This document shows positions 25,447 through 34,037 of a DNA stretch of 64,000 bases, in pieces. The notes under the pieces are model-generated. The model searched no databases, was not told the origin of the DNA, and saw nothing but the letters and a program-made list of their open reading frames with translations. Numbering within the stretch: position 1 is the stretch's first letter; each line of letters opens with the position of its first letter. Location: positions 1-64,000 of the forward strand of contig JBCCMQ010000012.1 of NCBI GenBank assembly GCA_039026235.1, given 5' to 3'. The DNA comes from JBCCMQ01 sp039026235. GTDB lineage: Bacteria; Pseudomonadota; Alphaproteobacteria; Rhodobacterales; Rhodobacteraceae. The position numbers and the translations under genes are program-made.

Positions 25447-26667
25447 TCACCAAGCCGGAAAACGGTCCGGAAACTTGCTGTAATCCTGTTGCAGCTCGGC
25501 GTCCGTGATCAGGCAGTCATCCAGCCGGCCGACGATACCTGCTTGATCGATTTCATCGTCACTTCCGATGAAGACGATTTCCTGGCGACGGTCGCCAAAG
25601 GGTTCGACCCATTCGTGTTCGATGAACTCCCTCATATCGGTGGTCCAGTCCTCTTCGGGAATAGTCGAATACCACCGACCAGCAACGCCGTAGTCCACCA
25701 GCTTTCCAGCCAGCTGGAAATTCCCGGCCTGATCCATGCGCGTGCAGAGCCAGAAGTAACCCTTGGACCGAATGAGGCCCGGCATCGGGGTCGACATGAA
25801 ATCTATAAGTCTTTCAGGCACAAAGGGTTTCCTTGCACGGTAGACAAATGCGGTCAGTCCAAATTCGTGGCTGTGGCTGTGCACGAGGCCGTTTCCGTGG
25901 CTATGGGCTGCGCCATTGCCTTGGCCCTGTTCTTCGTCCCGTTCGACCTCTTTCACCCAGGTCGGGTATTCCTGCGCCTTGTCAAAATCGAAGGAATTCG
26001 TGTTCATGATTTCGGCCAGATCGACCCGGCCGTGGTTGGTATCGATGATCCTGGCTTCGGCATTGATCGCCCGGACCATCTGGTGGATTTTGTCCAGCGT
26101 GTCGGGGCTGACGAGGTTTGCCTTGTTGACCAGGATGACGTTGGCAAATTCCAATTGATCGATCATCAGCTCAACGACGGATGTCTGGTCATGGGTCTGC
26201 AGTCGCGTCTTCCTCTCTTGGATCTCCATCTCATCGGACTGGTACTGATCGATAAAGTTGAAGGCATCGACCACAGTCACCATGGTGTCCAGATGGGCAA
26301 CATCCTTCAGTGACTTTCCGTCATCCATGGGGAATGTGAAGGTGGCTGCGATCGGAAGTGGCTCTGACACGCCGCTCGCTTCGATAATCAGGTAGTCGTA
26401 TTTTCCCTCAAGCGCGAGCGCCAGGGTTTCGTCAAAGAGATCTCCGCGCAAGGTGCAGCACAGGCAGCCGTTTTCGAGTTCGACTAGCTTCTCTTCCGTC
26501 TCAAGGATCTTGTCACCGATCTGCTTTCCGTCGATGTTCACTTCCGCGATATCATTCACGATGATCGCGACGCGCTGTGCCCGTTTCGTCTCGATAATGT
26601 GGTTGATGGTCGTTGTCTTGCCGGATCCAAGAAAACCGCTGAGCACAGTGACGGGAATTCTCTTCAT
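25447..26667 (-). CDS. CobW/COG0523-family metallochaperone GTPase
   Basis: A 406-residue G3E GTPase. Walker A is GFLGSGKT (11-18), the metal-binding CxCC is in ENGCLCCTLRGD (C68, C70, C71), the G3-like region is IIEASGVSEPLP, and the base-specificity motif is NKAN. A histidine-rich loop (HSHGNGLVHSHSHE) lies before the C-terminal CobW_C domain. This arrangement fits zinc-related chaperones of the ZigA/YeiR type better than cobalt-chelatase partners, because no cobN is present. A Zur-box-like palindrome lies in the upstream intergenic region. Start at ATG 26667; alternatives lie 9 and 15 bases upstream. Confidence 0.9.
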   Translation of the reverse strand: MKRIPVTVLSGFLGSGKTTTINHIIETKRAQRVAIIVNDIAEVNIDGKQIGDKILETEEKLVELENGCLCCTLRGDLFDETLALALEGKYDYLIIEASGVSEPLPIAATFTFPMDDGKSLKDVAHLDTMVTVVDAFNFIDQYQSDEMEIQERKTRLQTHDQTSVVELMIDQLEFANVILVNKANLVSPDTLDKIHQMVRAINAEARIIDTNHGRVDLAEIMNTNSFDFDKAQEYPTWVKEVERDEEQGQGNGAAHSHGNGLVHSHSHEFGLTAFVYRARKPFVPERLIDFMSTPMPGLIRSKGYFWLCTRMDQAGNFQLAGKLVDYGVAGRWYSTIPEEDWTTDMREFIEHEWVEPFGDRRQEIVFIGSDDEIDQAGIVGRLDDCLITDAELQQDYSKFPDRFPAW

Positions 26668-26904
26668 GTTGGCCATCCGCATGTCAGGAATATGGATTGA
26701 AATGCCCGGTCAAGGCACGGTCTTGCCGCGCGGGCAGTGCACTTAAGTGGGCGAGGCCCATCGAAGTAAGGTGCAAAAATGGATGCCCTGTGGGCCTGAA
26801 TTCTGCAAAGGGCGCAGCCTTGAACATCTGGTATCGGCTCTCGCATTCTCTCTGGGGTTGGGCTGGATGGCCGCGCAAACCCGCGGAACCATTTCTGGCT
26901 AAAG

Positions 26905-26919
26905 TGTTATACTGTAACA
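26905..26919. promoter_or_regulatory. Zur-box-like palindrome between cobW-type gene and BtuF-like gene
   Basis: TGTTATACTGTAACA has matching 5-base arms TGTTA/TAACA and resembles Zur sites (TGTTATA-centred repeats). It lies 238 bases from the CobW-type start and 157 bases before the divergent BtuF-like gene. The distance makes direct repression of either uncertain. Confidence 0.35.
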
Positions 26920-27075
26920 TGGCGTCCGGCCACAATAGGCTCTTTCGGTCAGAACCCGGTCTTTGGCGCAATCTTCACCAGGGTCCGGTATTGCGAATTT
27001 TGCAGCATCGGTCAGTCTGCGCCGACGGCGGTCAAACACACCTCCAAAGCATGAACAACAGACAAAGATACGCGG

Positions 27076-27873
27076 GTGAAATCATTTCCTCCTGAACGCA
27101 TTGTTTGCCTGACCGAGGAAACGGTCGAGACCCTTTACCTGCTGGGCGAAGAAGATCGCATCGTCGGTGTGTCCGGCTATGCGGTCAGACCAAAAAGGGT
27201 GCGAAAGGAGAAGCCGCGTGTCTCGGCCTTCATTTCCGCGGATGTCCCCAAGATCCTAGCGCTTTCCCCGGACCTCGTGTTGACGTTTTCGGATCTTCAG
27301 GCTGACATCGCCACAGAGCTGATCCGGGCGGGCGTTACCGTCATCTCTTATAACCAAAGGGATATCGCGGGCATTCTGGCCATGATCCGACACTTGGGGG
27401 CGACGGTTGGCCAAGACGCAAAGGCGAACAGCTTAGCCGACAGCTATAGGGCGCGGATCGACAGGGTTGCTTCACAAACCTCGGGCCGGCACCGCCCGCT
27501 CGTCTATTTTGAGGAATGGGACGAGCCGATGATATCCGGCATCAAATGGGTTTCGGAACTCGTTGAGATCGCCGGCGGACGGGACGCATTCCCAGAAAGA
27601 GCCGGCAAACCAGGGGCCCAACAACGCATCGTTACGTCGGACGAGGTCATTGAGGCGGCCCCGGATGTGATCCTTGCGTCGTGGTGCGGCAAGAAAGTCA
27701 GAACCGAAAAAATCGCCGCGCGTACCGGATGGGATGCCGTCCCCGCCGTAAAGAGCGGCCGCATCCACGAAATCAAGTCTCCACTTATCCTGCAACCCGG
27801 CCCCGCCGCGTTGAGTGATGGGCTGGATGCAATCCTTGCCGCACTTGCCACTGGGGGAGCAGAGGTTCCGTGA
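27076..27873 (+). CDS. BtuF-like cobalamin/siderophore-binding fold protein without signal peptide
   Basis: A 265-residue protein of the class III periplasmic binding fold (PF01497): RIVCLTEETVETLYLLGEED, then IVGVSGYA, PKILALSPDLVLTFSDLQ, and the second lobe SELVEIAGGRDAFPE and VIEAAPDVILASWCG. Family members bind vitamin B12, haem or Fe-siderophores for ABC importers. No signal peptide is visible from the GTG at 27076, and no permease or ATPase gene is nearby. It may be a cytoplasmic orphan, or the true start with an export signal may be further upstream. It is divergent from the CobW-type gene. Confidence 0.85.
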   Translation: MKSFPPERIVCLTEETVETLYLLGEEDRIVGVSGYAVRPKRVRKEKPRVSAFISADVPKILALSPDLVLTFSDLQADIATELIRAGVTVISYNQRDIAGILAMIRHLGATVGQDAKANSLADSYRARIDRVASQTSGRHRPLVYFEEWDEPMISGIKWVSELVEIAGGRDAFPERAGKPGAQQRIVTSDEVIEAAPDVILASWCGKKVRTEKIAARTGWDAVPAVKSGRIHEIKSPLILQPGPAALSDGLDAILAALATGGAEVP

Positions 27874-28837
27874 ATGATGCGACTGCGCCCTGGTTGATGA
27901 AGTGGATCGACGCCCATGGGTAAGGCCGCCGCCGCCGTTGGACACAGCCATAGACCGTTCCGGGCGCCGCCTCGGTTGACCGGTCGTAGCTTCGCACAGT
28001 TTTGCGCGGGCCGCCTGCGGTCCAAGGCTGAGGGATGAAGAAAACCGTATCCGGGCAGCACCGCAACGCGAGGTCGATCCAGTTTGCAAAGTCGCCGTAA
28101 GCGGTTCGGTCGGCTCCGAGGCACGCCAAAGAGGTCTTAAGTGCATCCGGCCAGCATGCGTTCCACATGGGCACGTTTCGAGCTGTCCTTTCAAATGCCG
28201 CCAGGCGTCCCCTTTCTCGGCACAAAGACCATCTGCGCGTCAGGGCGCGTGTATCCGTTGGTGGCAGCAAGCCCCTGAAATTGCTTGACTACGGATGCAC
28301 AGAAACTGCGCCCGCTGAAGACCGCTTTGGTACTGTCCGAGAATGTTTGCTGGGTCTTTGCGGCAAGCGCGGCGGCACCGCATGGCGTTTTAGCCCGACC
28401 GTAGGGCCCAAAGAAGTTGGTGGCGAGTTGGACAACGAATGAGCGCGATCCAGAGCTTTTAGAAGGCGCAACCCGGCAAACGGACAGGATTGAGAAAATG
28501 CTGGCCCAGTTTCTAGACTGTGCCCACGGGTTTGCCGAAGAAACCTAAGGTCGATTTGCGCTGCACGTCCAGCATCGCCGAGATTGCGCCGCCGGGAATG
28601 ACTGCCCAAACCCAAATCCATCCTATCAAGCGACATCGGGATCTCGCTAAGCCCCGGCGCGATCCATTAGGCAGTTGCGCTGAAGCGGCCAGCACGGTGA
28701 CCGTTGGGCCGCTTGTCGGCACTGCAGCCACCGAAGGGGACGTGTGGCAAGAAGGTATCGCGAATAGACAGAGACCCACGAAGCCGCACTTGGGCTTCAG
28801 GCATCCGTTCGCATATGCAGCACGTGTTGGAACCCCG
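27874..28837. other. Gene-poor region, possible relic of a coding sequence on the minus strand
   Basis: About 960 bases without a confident gene. A minus-strand stretch near 28000-28150 reads TSLACLGADRTAYGDFANW, then IDLALRCCPDTVFFIPQPW, which looks like natural protein, but it has no flanking domain or good start. It is probably a decayed gene. No repeats or insertion-sequence ends were seen. Confidence 0.35.
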
Positions 28838-30364
28838 CTAGGCCATGCCGACCTGAGTGCCGATCGGGACCGCGTCGTCAGGGCGCGACAAGATGTGGTC
28901 CATGAGTTGGGCGCGCACGGAGGCATGTTCCGGCACATCGAACAGGTTCTGTGTTTCGTGCGGATCGTGAACCCTATCGTAAAGCTCGCCCGCCTTGGAC
29001 TGCAGGTCGACCGTCATTGTGTGCGTCTTCGTTCGGACCGTTCTTAGGCTCAAGCCCACGCCAGCGCGCGTCGGCATCAGTTCCCACTCGTTTAGGGCAA
29101 ATGCGCGCTCGGCGTCGTCGGTCTCGATCAATGGGCGGAGTGACGCCCCGTGTTGCGTTTGCAGGGCCTCCGCAGCGCCGTAGTCAAAGAATGTTGGCCC
29201 CAGATCAAGGGTCGACACGGGTTCGTCCACTTTCTTGCCGTGCGGAACACCCGGCCCCCGAACGATCATCGGAACGCGCAGAAGGCCGTCATAGTGCATC
29301 GGCCCTTTAAGGAGCAGTCCGTGATCCCCAAGCCAATCGCCATGGTCGCTGATGTAGATGACGATCGTGTTGTCCGATAGCCCAGCTTCTTCGAGGGCAA
29401 TCAGGATACGGCCAACGTTGTGGTCGATAAGGGCGATCTGACTATAGGTATTAGCGATAATCTCGCGAAGCTGATCGTCCGTCTGCTCGGCGATGCGACT
29501 GTAGGATTTTCGGATTTCCGCCCCTTTCCTGTCGCCGGTCGGCTCCCGGGTCAGCACCGCCTCATGCCACCACGGACGCCCCTCGAACGTGCGTCTGCGG
29601 TGCTTGGGTAAATCGACTTCGGCCGGATCGTGAAGCCGCGACCACGGCTCTGGAGCATCGAAGGGATGGTGCGGGTCAGGAAAGCTGACCCATGTGCAGA
29701 ACGGTTCGTCCCCGCGCCCGTGTTTCAGCCATTCAATCGCGCGGTCGGCCGTCCAGGTCGTGTTGTGCCATGCAACGGGTAGTTTTGAGTGCATGGTTTG
29801 GGCGGCACCGCGGGTATCACCCGCATTCTCTTGGTAAAGCGCGTTTTTTGCGTCGCCCTGGCCGTCGGCATAAAACCAGCGCTCATAGTGCTGACCATGG
29901 GGTGGCTTTTCGGGCAGGAACCAGTTGTGCCCGACCAGCATTAATTCGACATGGTCGAAACCCATATAAGGCCCGTACCATGTGTCGGAATAACCCGCCG
30001 AAGACCTCAGGCATTCCGGTGTGCCTGTCGGCTTGAACGTGTGGAACGTCGAGAAATGCGCCTTGCCGAAAAAGGCCGTCTGATACCCGGCCGCCGACAT
30101 GGCGCCGGCAAAGCCTTTCTCACCCACCGCCGGATCAAGGTCGATCCCGTTGTCATGAACACCGTGGGTCCGGCATAGCTGGCCGGTCAGGATTGAGGCA
30201 CGCGCGGGCTGGCAGACCACCGTCGGCGTGATGCAGTTCGAGAAATGCGTGCCCTCGGCAGCCAACTGATCCAGATGCGGGGTTTTGATATTGCGGCCCT
30301 CAAAGCCAAGGCAGTCGGCGCGATGCTGATCGGCTGAGATCAAAAGGATGTTCGGTCGCGTCAT
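28838..30364 (-). CDS. Type I sulfatase linked to TctABC transporter
   Basis: A 508-residue sulfatase without a signal peptide. The N-terminal metal site is NILLISADQHRADCLG, the formylglycine motif is C51-Q-P-A-R in TPTVVCQPARASILTG, and SDHGDWLGDHGLLLKG gives the remaining metal ligands. Family enzymes hydrolyse sulfate esters after maturation by a separate formylglycine-generating enzyme not seen here. Its ATG overlaps the stop of tctA (ATGA), making it the last gene of the tctCBA operon. The imported tricarboxylate-type compound probably carries a sulfate ester cleaved in the cytoplasm. Confidence 0.93.
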   Translation of the reverse strand: MTRPNILLISADQHRADCLGFEGRNIKTPHLDQLAAEGTHFSNCITPTVVCQPARASILTGQLCRTHGVHDNGIDLDPAVGEKGFAGAMSAAGYQTAFFGKAHFSTFHTFKPTGTPECLRSSAGYSDTWYGPYMGFDHVELMLVGHNWFLPEKPPHGQHYERWFYADGQGDAKNALYQENAGDTRGAAQTMHSKLPVAWHNTTWTADRAIEWLKHGRGDEPFCTWVSFPDPHHPFDAPEPWSRLHDPAEVDLPKHRRRTFEGRPWWHEAVLTREPTGDRKGAEIRKSYSRIAEQTDDQLREIIANTYSQIALIDHNVGRILIALEEAGLSDNTIVIYISDHGDWLGDHGLLLKGPMHYDGLLRVPMIVRGPGVPHGKKVDEPVSTLDLGPTFFDYGAAEALQTQHGASLRPLIETDDAERAFALNEWELMPTRAGVGLSLRTVRTKTHTMTVDLQSKAGELYDRVHDPHETQNLFDVPEHASVRAQLMDHILSRPDDAVPIGTQVGMA

Positions 30365-31938
30365 GATGCGGGCTTTCTCAGGCCAAAGGCGACGACGGCG
30401 ATGGACGTCACCACAAAGACGATGGCGATCGGGCTGCTAAACAGAAAGAACGGGTCGGCCCCCGTGGCGGCAAAAGCCTGGCGCGCCGTGGCTTCGAGAT
30501 TGCCGCCCAAGATGAAGGCGATCACAAAGGGCAGCGGTGACATGCCCACGCGACGCATGACGTAGCCCAAGAGACCGAAGAACAGCGTGATCCATACGGC
30601 GACCATCGATGTCTCCTGCACATAGATTGCTGTTAACGTCAGAAGCAGCACGATTGGCAGCAGCCGCGCCTTGGGAACACGTGCCATGACACCGACCCAC
30701 CGCATGAAGACGCCTCCAACGGTCCAGTTCAGGGCGTTGGCGACGAACATGGTCGTAAAGATACCGAAGGCCATCACCATCTCGGGGTTCAACACACCTT
30801 CGCTGATCCCGCCACCCAGTTGGAAAACCGACGGACCCGGATTGAAACCGCCAATCGAATCCATCGCAAGGATCAGAAAGACCGCAGCGGCGTTGCCCGG
30901 AATACCAAGGGACAGGACGGGGATTAGATTGGCGCCAGAGACCGAACTGTTGGCTGCTTCGGTCGCGGCGATGCCTTCGGGCGCGCCTTCGCCAAAGCTG
31001 GGTTCGTCGGCAGACTTACGGGCCTCATAACGCCGCTTTGCGGACGTGTATCCCAGTGTTGCGGCGAGGGTAGAGCCAACTCCGGGCAAAGCCCCAATAC
31101 ATGTGCCGATAACAGCAGAGCGGCCGATATAGGGCAGGAGCTTGCGCAAATCAGAAGCCCGAAGCTTGCTGGCATGCGCGCCCGACTGGAATTGACCCTT
31201 TGCCGCCGTGCCGCCCATGTAAATCTCTTCCAGCGCCTTGAAGACCTCTCCCAGGATGAGAACGCCGAGGATCGCTGCAGCGACCGGAATGCCTTCGGCC
31301 AGGGCCTGCTGCCCCATGGTCAGGCGTGGATAGAAGTCCTCGCCCGTAGCCACCATCGCGGCCAACAGACCCAGACCCATTGAGATGATGCCCTTACCAA
31401 CCGAGTTCCCGATCACAGATGCGATAAAGGCAAGCGACAGGATCAGAAGGGCGGTCTTTTCCGGCAGGTCCAGATAGCTCTCGACCAGAATGGCAAGAAA
31501 CGGGGCGCAAAGGACAAGCACGATGTCCGAGAATGTGTCGCCGGACGCCGACGAAAAATGCGCGACCCGAAGCGCGCGGCGCGCCTCTCCCTTCTGTGCC
31601 ATCGGGTGGCCGTCCAGGGTGGTCATGAAGGCGTCGGGCGTACCCGGCGTGTTGAATAAGATGGCCGGAACGGCCCCCCCTATCGTCGCCCCCTTCATGA
31701 TCCCGATCAGAAATCCGACAACCGGCAACAACGCGTCGCTGGAATATCCAAAGATCGAAATGAGGATGGGCAGAGAAATGGCCATGGCCATGGGACCGGC
31801 CAGACCCGGCGTCGCCCCGACCGCGATCCCCAAGAGAAAGCCGCCCAGGACCATCAGCACGATGATGGGAACGCCCAGCACCGGGTCCGACTGAAACACG
31901 GCAAGGATGCCCGCCAGCACGTGATCCCATACCCCCAT
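30361..31938 (-). CDS. tctA: Tripartite tricarboxylate transporter large permease TctA
   Basis: A 525-residue permease with about 11-12 transmembrane helices. TctA signatures include GVAVGATPGLAGPM-type (LGIAVGATPGLAGPMAMA), GGAVPAILFNTPGTPDAFMT, and the second repeat ALPGVGSTLAATLGYTSAKR with LIPVLSLGIPGNAAAVFLI. The two PGxxG loops are the conserved solute-contact repeats. It overlaps tctB upstream and the sulfatase downstream by four bases each. Together with TctB and TctC it takes up carboxylate-type substrates by secondary transport. Confidence 0.96.
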   Translation of the reverse strand: MGVWDHVLAGILAVFQSDPVLGVPIIVLMVLGGFLLGIAVGATPGLAGPMAMAISLPILISIFGYSSDALLPVVGFLIGIMKGATIGGAVPAILFNTPGTPDAFMTTLDGHPMAQKGEARRALRVAHFSSASGDTFSDIVLVLCAPFLAILVESYLDLPEKTALLILSLAFIASVIGNSVGKGIISMGLGLLAAMVATGEDFYPRLTMGQQALAEGIPVAAAILGVLILGEVFKALEEIYMGGTAAKGQFQSGAHASKLRASDLRKLLPYIGRSAVIGTCIGALPGVGSTLAATLGYTSAKRRYEARKSADEPSFGEGAPEGIAATEAANSSVSGANLIPVLSLGIPGNAAAVFLILAMDSIGGFNPGPSVFQLGGGISEGVLNPEMVMAFGIFTTMFVANALNWTVGGVFMRWVGVMARVPKARLLPIVLLLTLTAIYVQETSMVAVWITLFFGLLGYVMRRVGMSPLPFVIAFILGGNLEATARQAFAATGADPFFLFSSPIAIVFVVTSIAVVAFGLRKPAS

Positions 31939-32477
31939 CAGACGTCACCGTTGGGGGGAAGAACCAGATCATCGAACGGCACATCATAAAGCAGCGCGAT
32001 CAACAGCGCCGCGGCAAAGCCAATGGCGAAGTCACGAAACGCGAGACGTTTCGTTGCGATTCCGGTCAGCCCGCCGACCAGAAAGGTTCCGCCCAAAAGG
32101 AAGCCAATGTAGTTCCAAGGCGCAGTCGCTCGGAGAGGGCGATAGCCCCCTTCCATGCCGATCGCGGCCAGGGGTCCAGCGTACCGCATCAAGGCCATGG
32201 AAAGCGCGAAAAGCGCCAGGAGGCTGGCCATCCAGATAACATTAGGGCGGGTCAGACCGGTCATTGCCTGGGGGCGCAGGAGCAAAAGCAGGGCGCCGAG
32301 CGCGATGACCGCACCAGCAACCGTGGGTCCAAGGGCGTCGCCGATGACAAGGCTCCGGCGGACACGCTCGACCAGCCCGGTCCCGCTATCCAAAGGGATC
32401 CAAACAAGGATCAGAAGAAGCGCTGCAGCCAGAAAGAAAAGGGCCAGCCAGGTGTCCGCAGAAGCTCTGGGTTTCAT
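31938..32477 (-). CDS. tctB: Tripartite tricarboxylate transporter small permease TctB
   Basis: A 179-residue protein with four predicted helices: WLALFFLAAALLLILVWI, a central pair around VAGAVIALGALLLLL and IWMASLLALFALSMALM, and a last one, FAIGFAAALLIALLYDV. This topology and the position between tctC and tctA identify TctB. Sequence conservation in this family is weak, so context carries much of the call. Its stop overlaps the tctA start. Confidence 0.9.
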   Translation of the reverse strand: MKPRASADTWLALFFLAAALLLILVWIPLDSGTGLVERVRRSLVIGDALGPTVAGAVIALGALLLLLRPQAMTGLTRPNVIWMASLLALFALSMALMRYAGPLAAIGMEGGYRPLRATAPWNYIGFLLGGTFLVGGLTGIATKRLAFRDFAIGFAAALLIALLYDVPFDDLVLPPNGDV

Positions 32478-32506
32478 CGGCTGGCCCCTTTTTCTTATAT
32501 TTGGGC

Positions 32507-33448
32507 TTACTGAGCGGCTTCTATCAGGGCTCCGGCGGCCTCAAAATCGGCCTTCAAAAGGGCATCCAGTTCTGCACCCTGGATATTCACCGCGCCGCCG
32601 AAGGCATTGCTTATCATACCCGCGGCTTTGCCCGAGGTGGACGCGGCGACAATCGCTGCTGTAATGGCTTCGCGGGCGGCCGGGTCCATGCCCGCCGGTC
32701 CCACAAAGGCAAAGTACCCGTCTGCGTTAAACGCTACACCAAGGTCGTCAAATGTCGGCGCCTCCGGCGTTTGCTGCAGCGGCCCTGACAATGCCGAGGC
32801 AAGGTTCACGAGATCGCCCGAAGCGACACCTTTGCCCTGAATACCTGCCATGAACCCAAGATCCATGTCACCGGCCTGTACCCCGTCCATGACGGCACGG
32901 CCACCGCGGACCTGCACGATGTTGAACTCGACACCCTGCGCATCACCCAGAAGGAAAGCCAGATCGGAAAGCTTCGGCGACATGGTCCCAAACCGCAATC
33001 CACCATCCTTCGCCTCGGCGATCATGTCTTCAAAGGACGTCCAGCCCTTGTTGGCCTTGGATACAACCGCCATCTGGAAGCCGGCCGTTGTTGTCAGTCC
33101 GGTAAATCCTTCGGGTGCTACGCCCGCGCCCTTGGCGGCTGCCGCGTTGTAGCCAAGCGACTCGGTGACCACGAGGGCAATCGCGGTGCCGTCGGAGGGC
33201 ATGTCCTGCAAAGCCAAAAGCGCGTTGACGCCGCCCTTTCCTGTGATCTGTTCCGGGATGACCTCCCAGCCGGTCGCAGCCTGGATATCCTCGGCGATCA
33301 AGCGCGCCTGGGTGTCGGCACCGCCCCCCGCGGCAAAGGCAATGATCATTTTTATCGGGCCCGATGGCGCCCAATCTGCTGCTTGCGCAAATGTGCCCGA
33401 AACAGCGAATACAGCAGCAGCAAAGGCTGCTTTCAATCTGAGTTTCAT
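32507..33448 (-). CDS. tctC: Tripartite tricarboxylate transporter binding protein TctC
   Basis: About 313 residues from the ATG at 33448, preceded by AAGGGAGGAAGTC and followed by a signal peptide ending at FAQAADW. The mature part begins with the Bug-family motif IKMIIAFAAGGGADTQARLI and contains GKGGVNALLALQ, typical of TctC/Bug proteins that bind carboxylates via two water molecules. It delivers the ligand to TctAB. Transcription diverges from a marR gene, with paired operator-like sites between them. Confidence 0.95.
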   Translation of the reverse strand: MKLRLKAAFAAAVFAVSGTFAQAADWAPSGPIKMIIAFAAGGGADTQARLIAEDIQAATGWEVIPEQITGKGGVNALLALQDMPSDGTAIALVVTESLGYNAAAAKGAGVAPEGFTGLTTTAGFQMAVVSKANKGWTSFEDMIAEAKDGGLRFGTMSPKLSDLAFLLGDAQGVEFNIVQVRGGRAVMDGVQAGDMDLGFMAGIQGKGVASGDLVNLASALSGPLQQTPEAPTFDDLGVAFNADGYFAFVGPAGMDPAAREAITAAIVAASTSGKAAGMISNAFGGAVNIQGAELDALLKADFEAAGALIEAAQ

Positions 33449-33488
33449 GACTTCCTCCCTTATTTCCGGCAAGTCAGCCATAATTTAG

Positions 33489-33520
33489 TTGACCAGTCAA
33501 ATAAAAAGTTGACCAAACAA
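33489..33520. promoter_or_regulatory. Two operator-like repeats in the tctC-marR divergent promoter
   Basis: TTGACCAGTCAA (33489-33500; arms TTGAC/GTCAA palindromic) and TTGACCAAACAA (33509-33520) start exactly 20 bases apart, two helical turns. They lie between the divergent starts at 33448 and 33558 and are the best candidates for MarR binding. Confidence 0.6.
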
Positions 33521-33557
33521 CTATTTTTGCCGAAACTTCCAAAAAGGAAGGACCATC

Positions 33558-34037
33558 GTGTCAGTACAACCAGAAAAAACCGTAAGCATCGGTGACCAGC
33601 CGCTACAGCAGTTTCTGACCTATCGGCTGTCACGGGTTCAAAGCAAACTGAACGCGCAAGCCAGCGCAATCCTGCAGAAACAAGCGGGCCTGACACTCTC
33701 GCGATGGCGCATTTTATCGCTTGTCGGTTCGTTGGGGGAAACGCGCCTATCGGAACTGGCGCGCGCGACAGAGATCGATAAGGGCCTATTGAGCAGAAAC
33801 CTGAAGGGGCTGATTGCCGACGGCCTGATTACTGCGGAAAGCGATGACTATGATCATCGAGTTCAACACCTGAGACTTTCCCCGGCGGGTCAGAAGCTTT
33901 TTGATGAAACGCTTCCGAAAATGCGTCGCCGGCAGGCAATTCTGCGAGAGCCGCTTCTTCCTAAAGAGTTGGAGGCCTTTCGTTCGGCGCTCGAAAAGCT
34001 TGAAACTGCAGCCGAATGGCGGGGAGAGGACCTTTGA
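33558..34037 (+). CDS. MarR-family regulator of the TctABC/sulfatase locus
   Basis: A 159-residue winged-helix regulator starting with GTG after AAAAGGAAGGACCATC. The core is LTLSRWRILSLVGSLGETRL, recognition helix ATEIDKGLLSRNLKGLIADG and wing DYDHRVQHLRLSPAGQ, flanked by dimerisation helices. MarR proteins usually repress divergent catabolic genes until a small, often aromatic or anionic, ligand binds. It sits divergent to tctC, and its stop overlaps the TTG start of the downstream sulfatase. It therefore probably controls both arms of the locus through the paired repeats. Confidence 0.93.
   Translation: MSVQPEKTVSIGDQPLQQFLTYRLSRVQSKLNAQASAILQKQAGLTLSRWRILSLVGSLGETRLSELARATEIDKGLLSRNLKGLIADGLITAESDDYDHRVQHLRLSPAGQKLFDETLPKMRRRQAILREPLLPKELEAFRSALEKLETAAEWRGEDL

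Noticed and set aside
26668..27075. Cobalamin riboswitch upstream of the BtuF-like or CobW-type gene
   Set aside because: No B12-box-like conserved core or extended structure was recognised; only a short palindrome is present.
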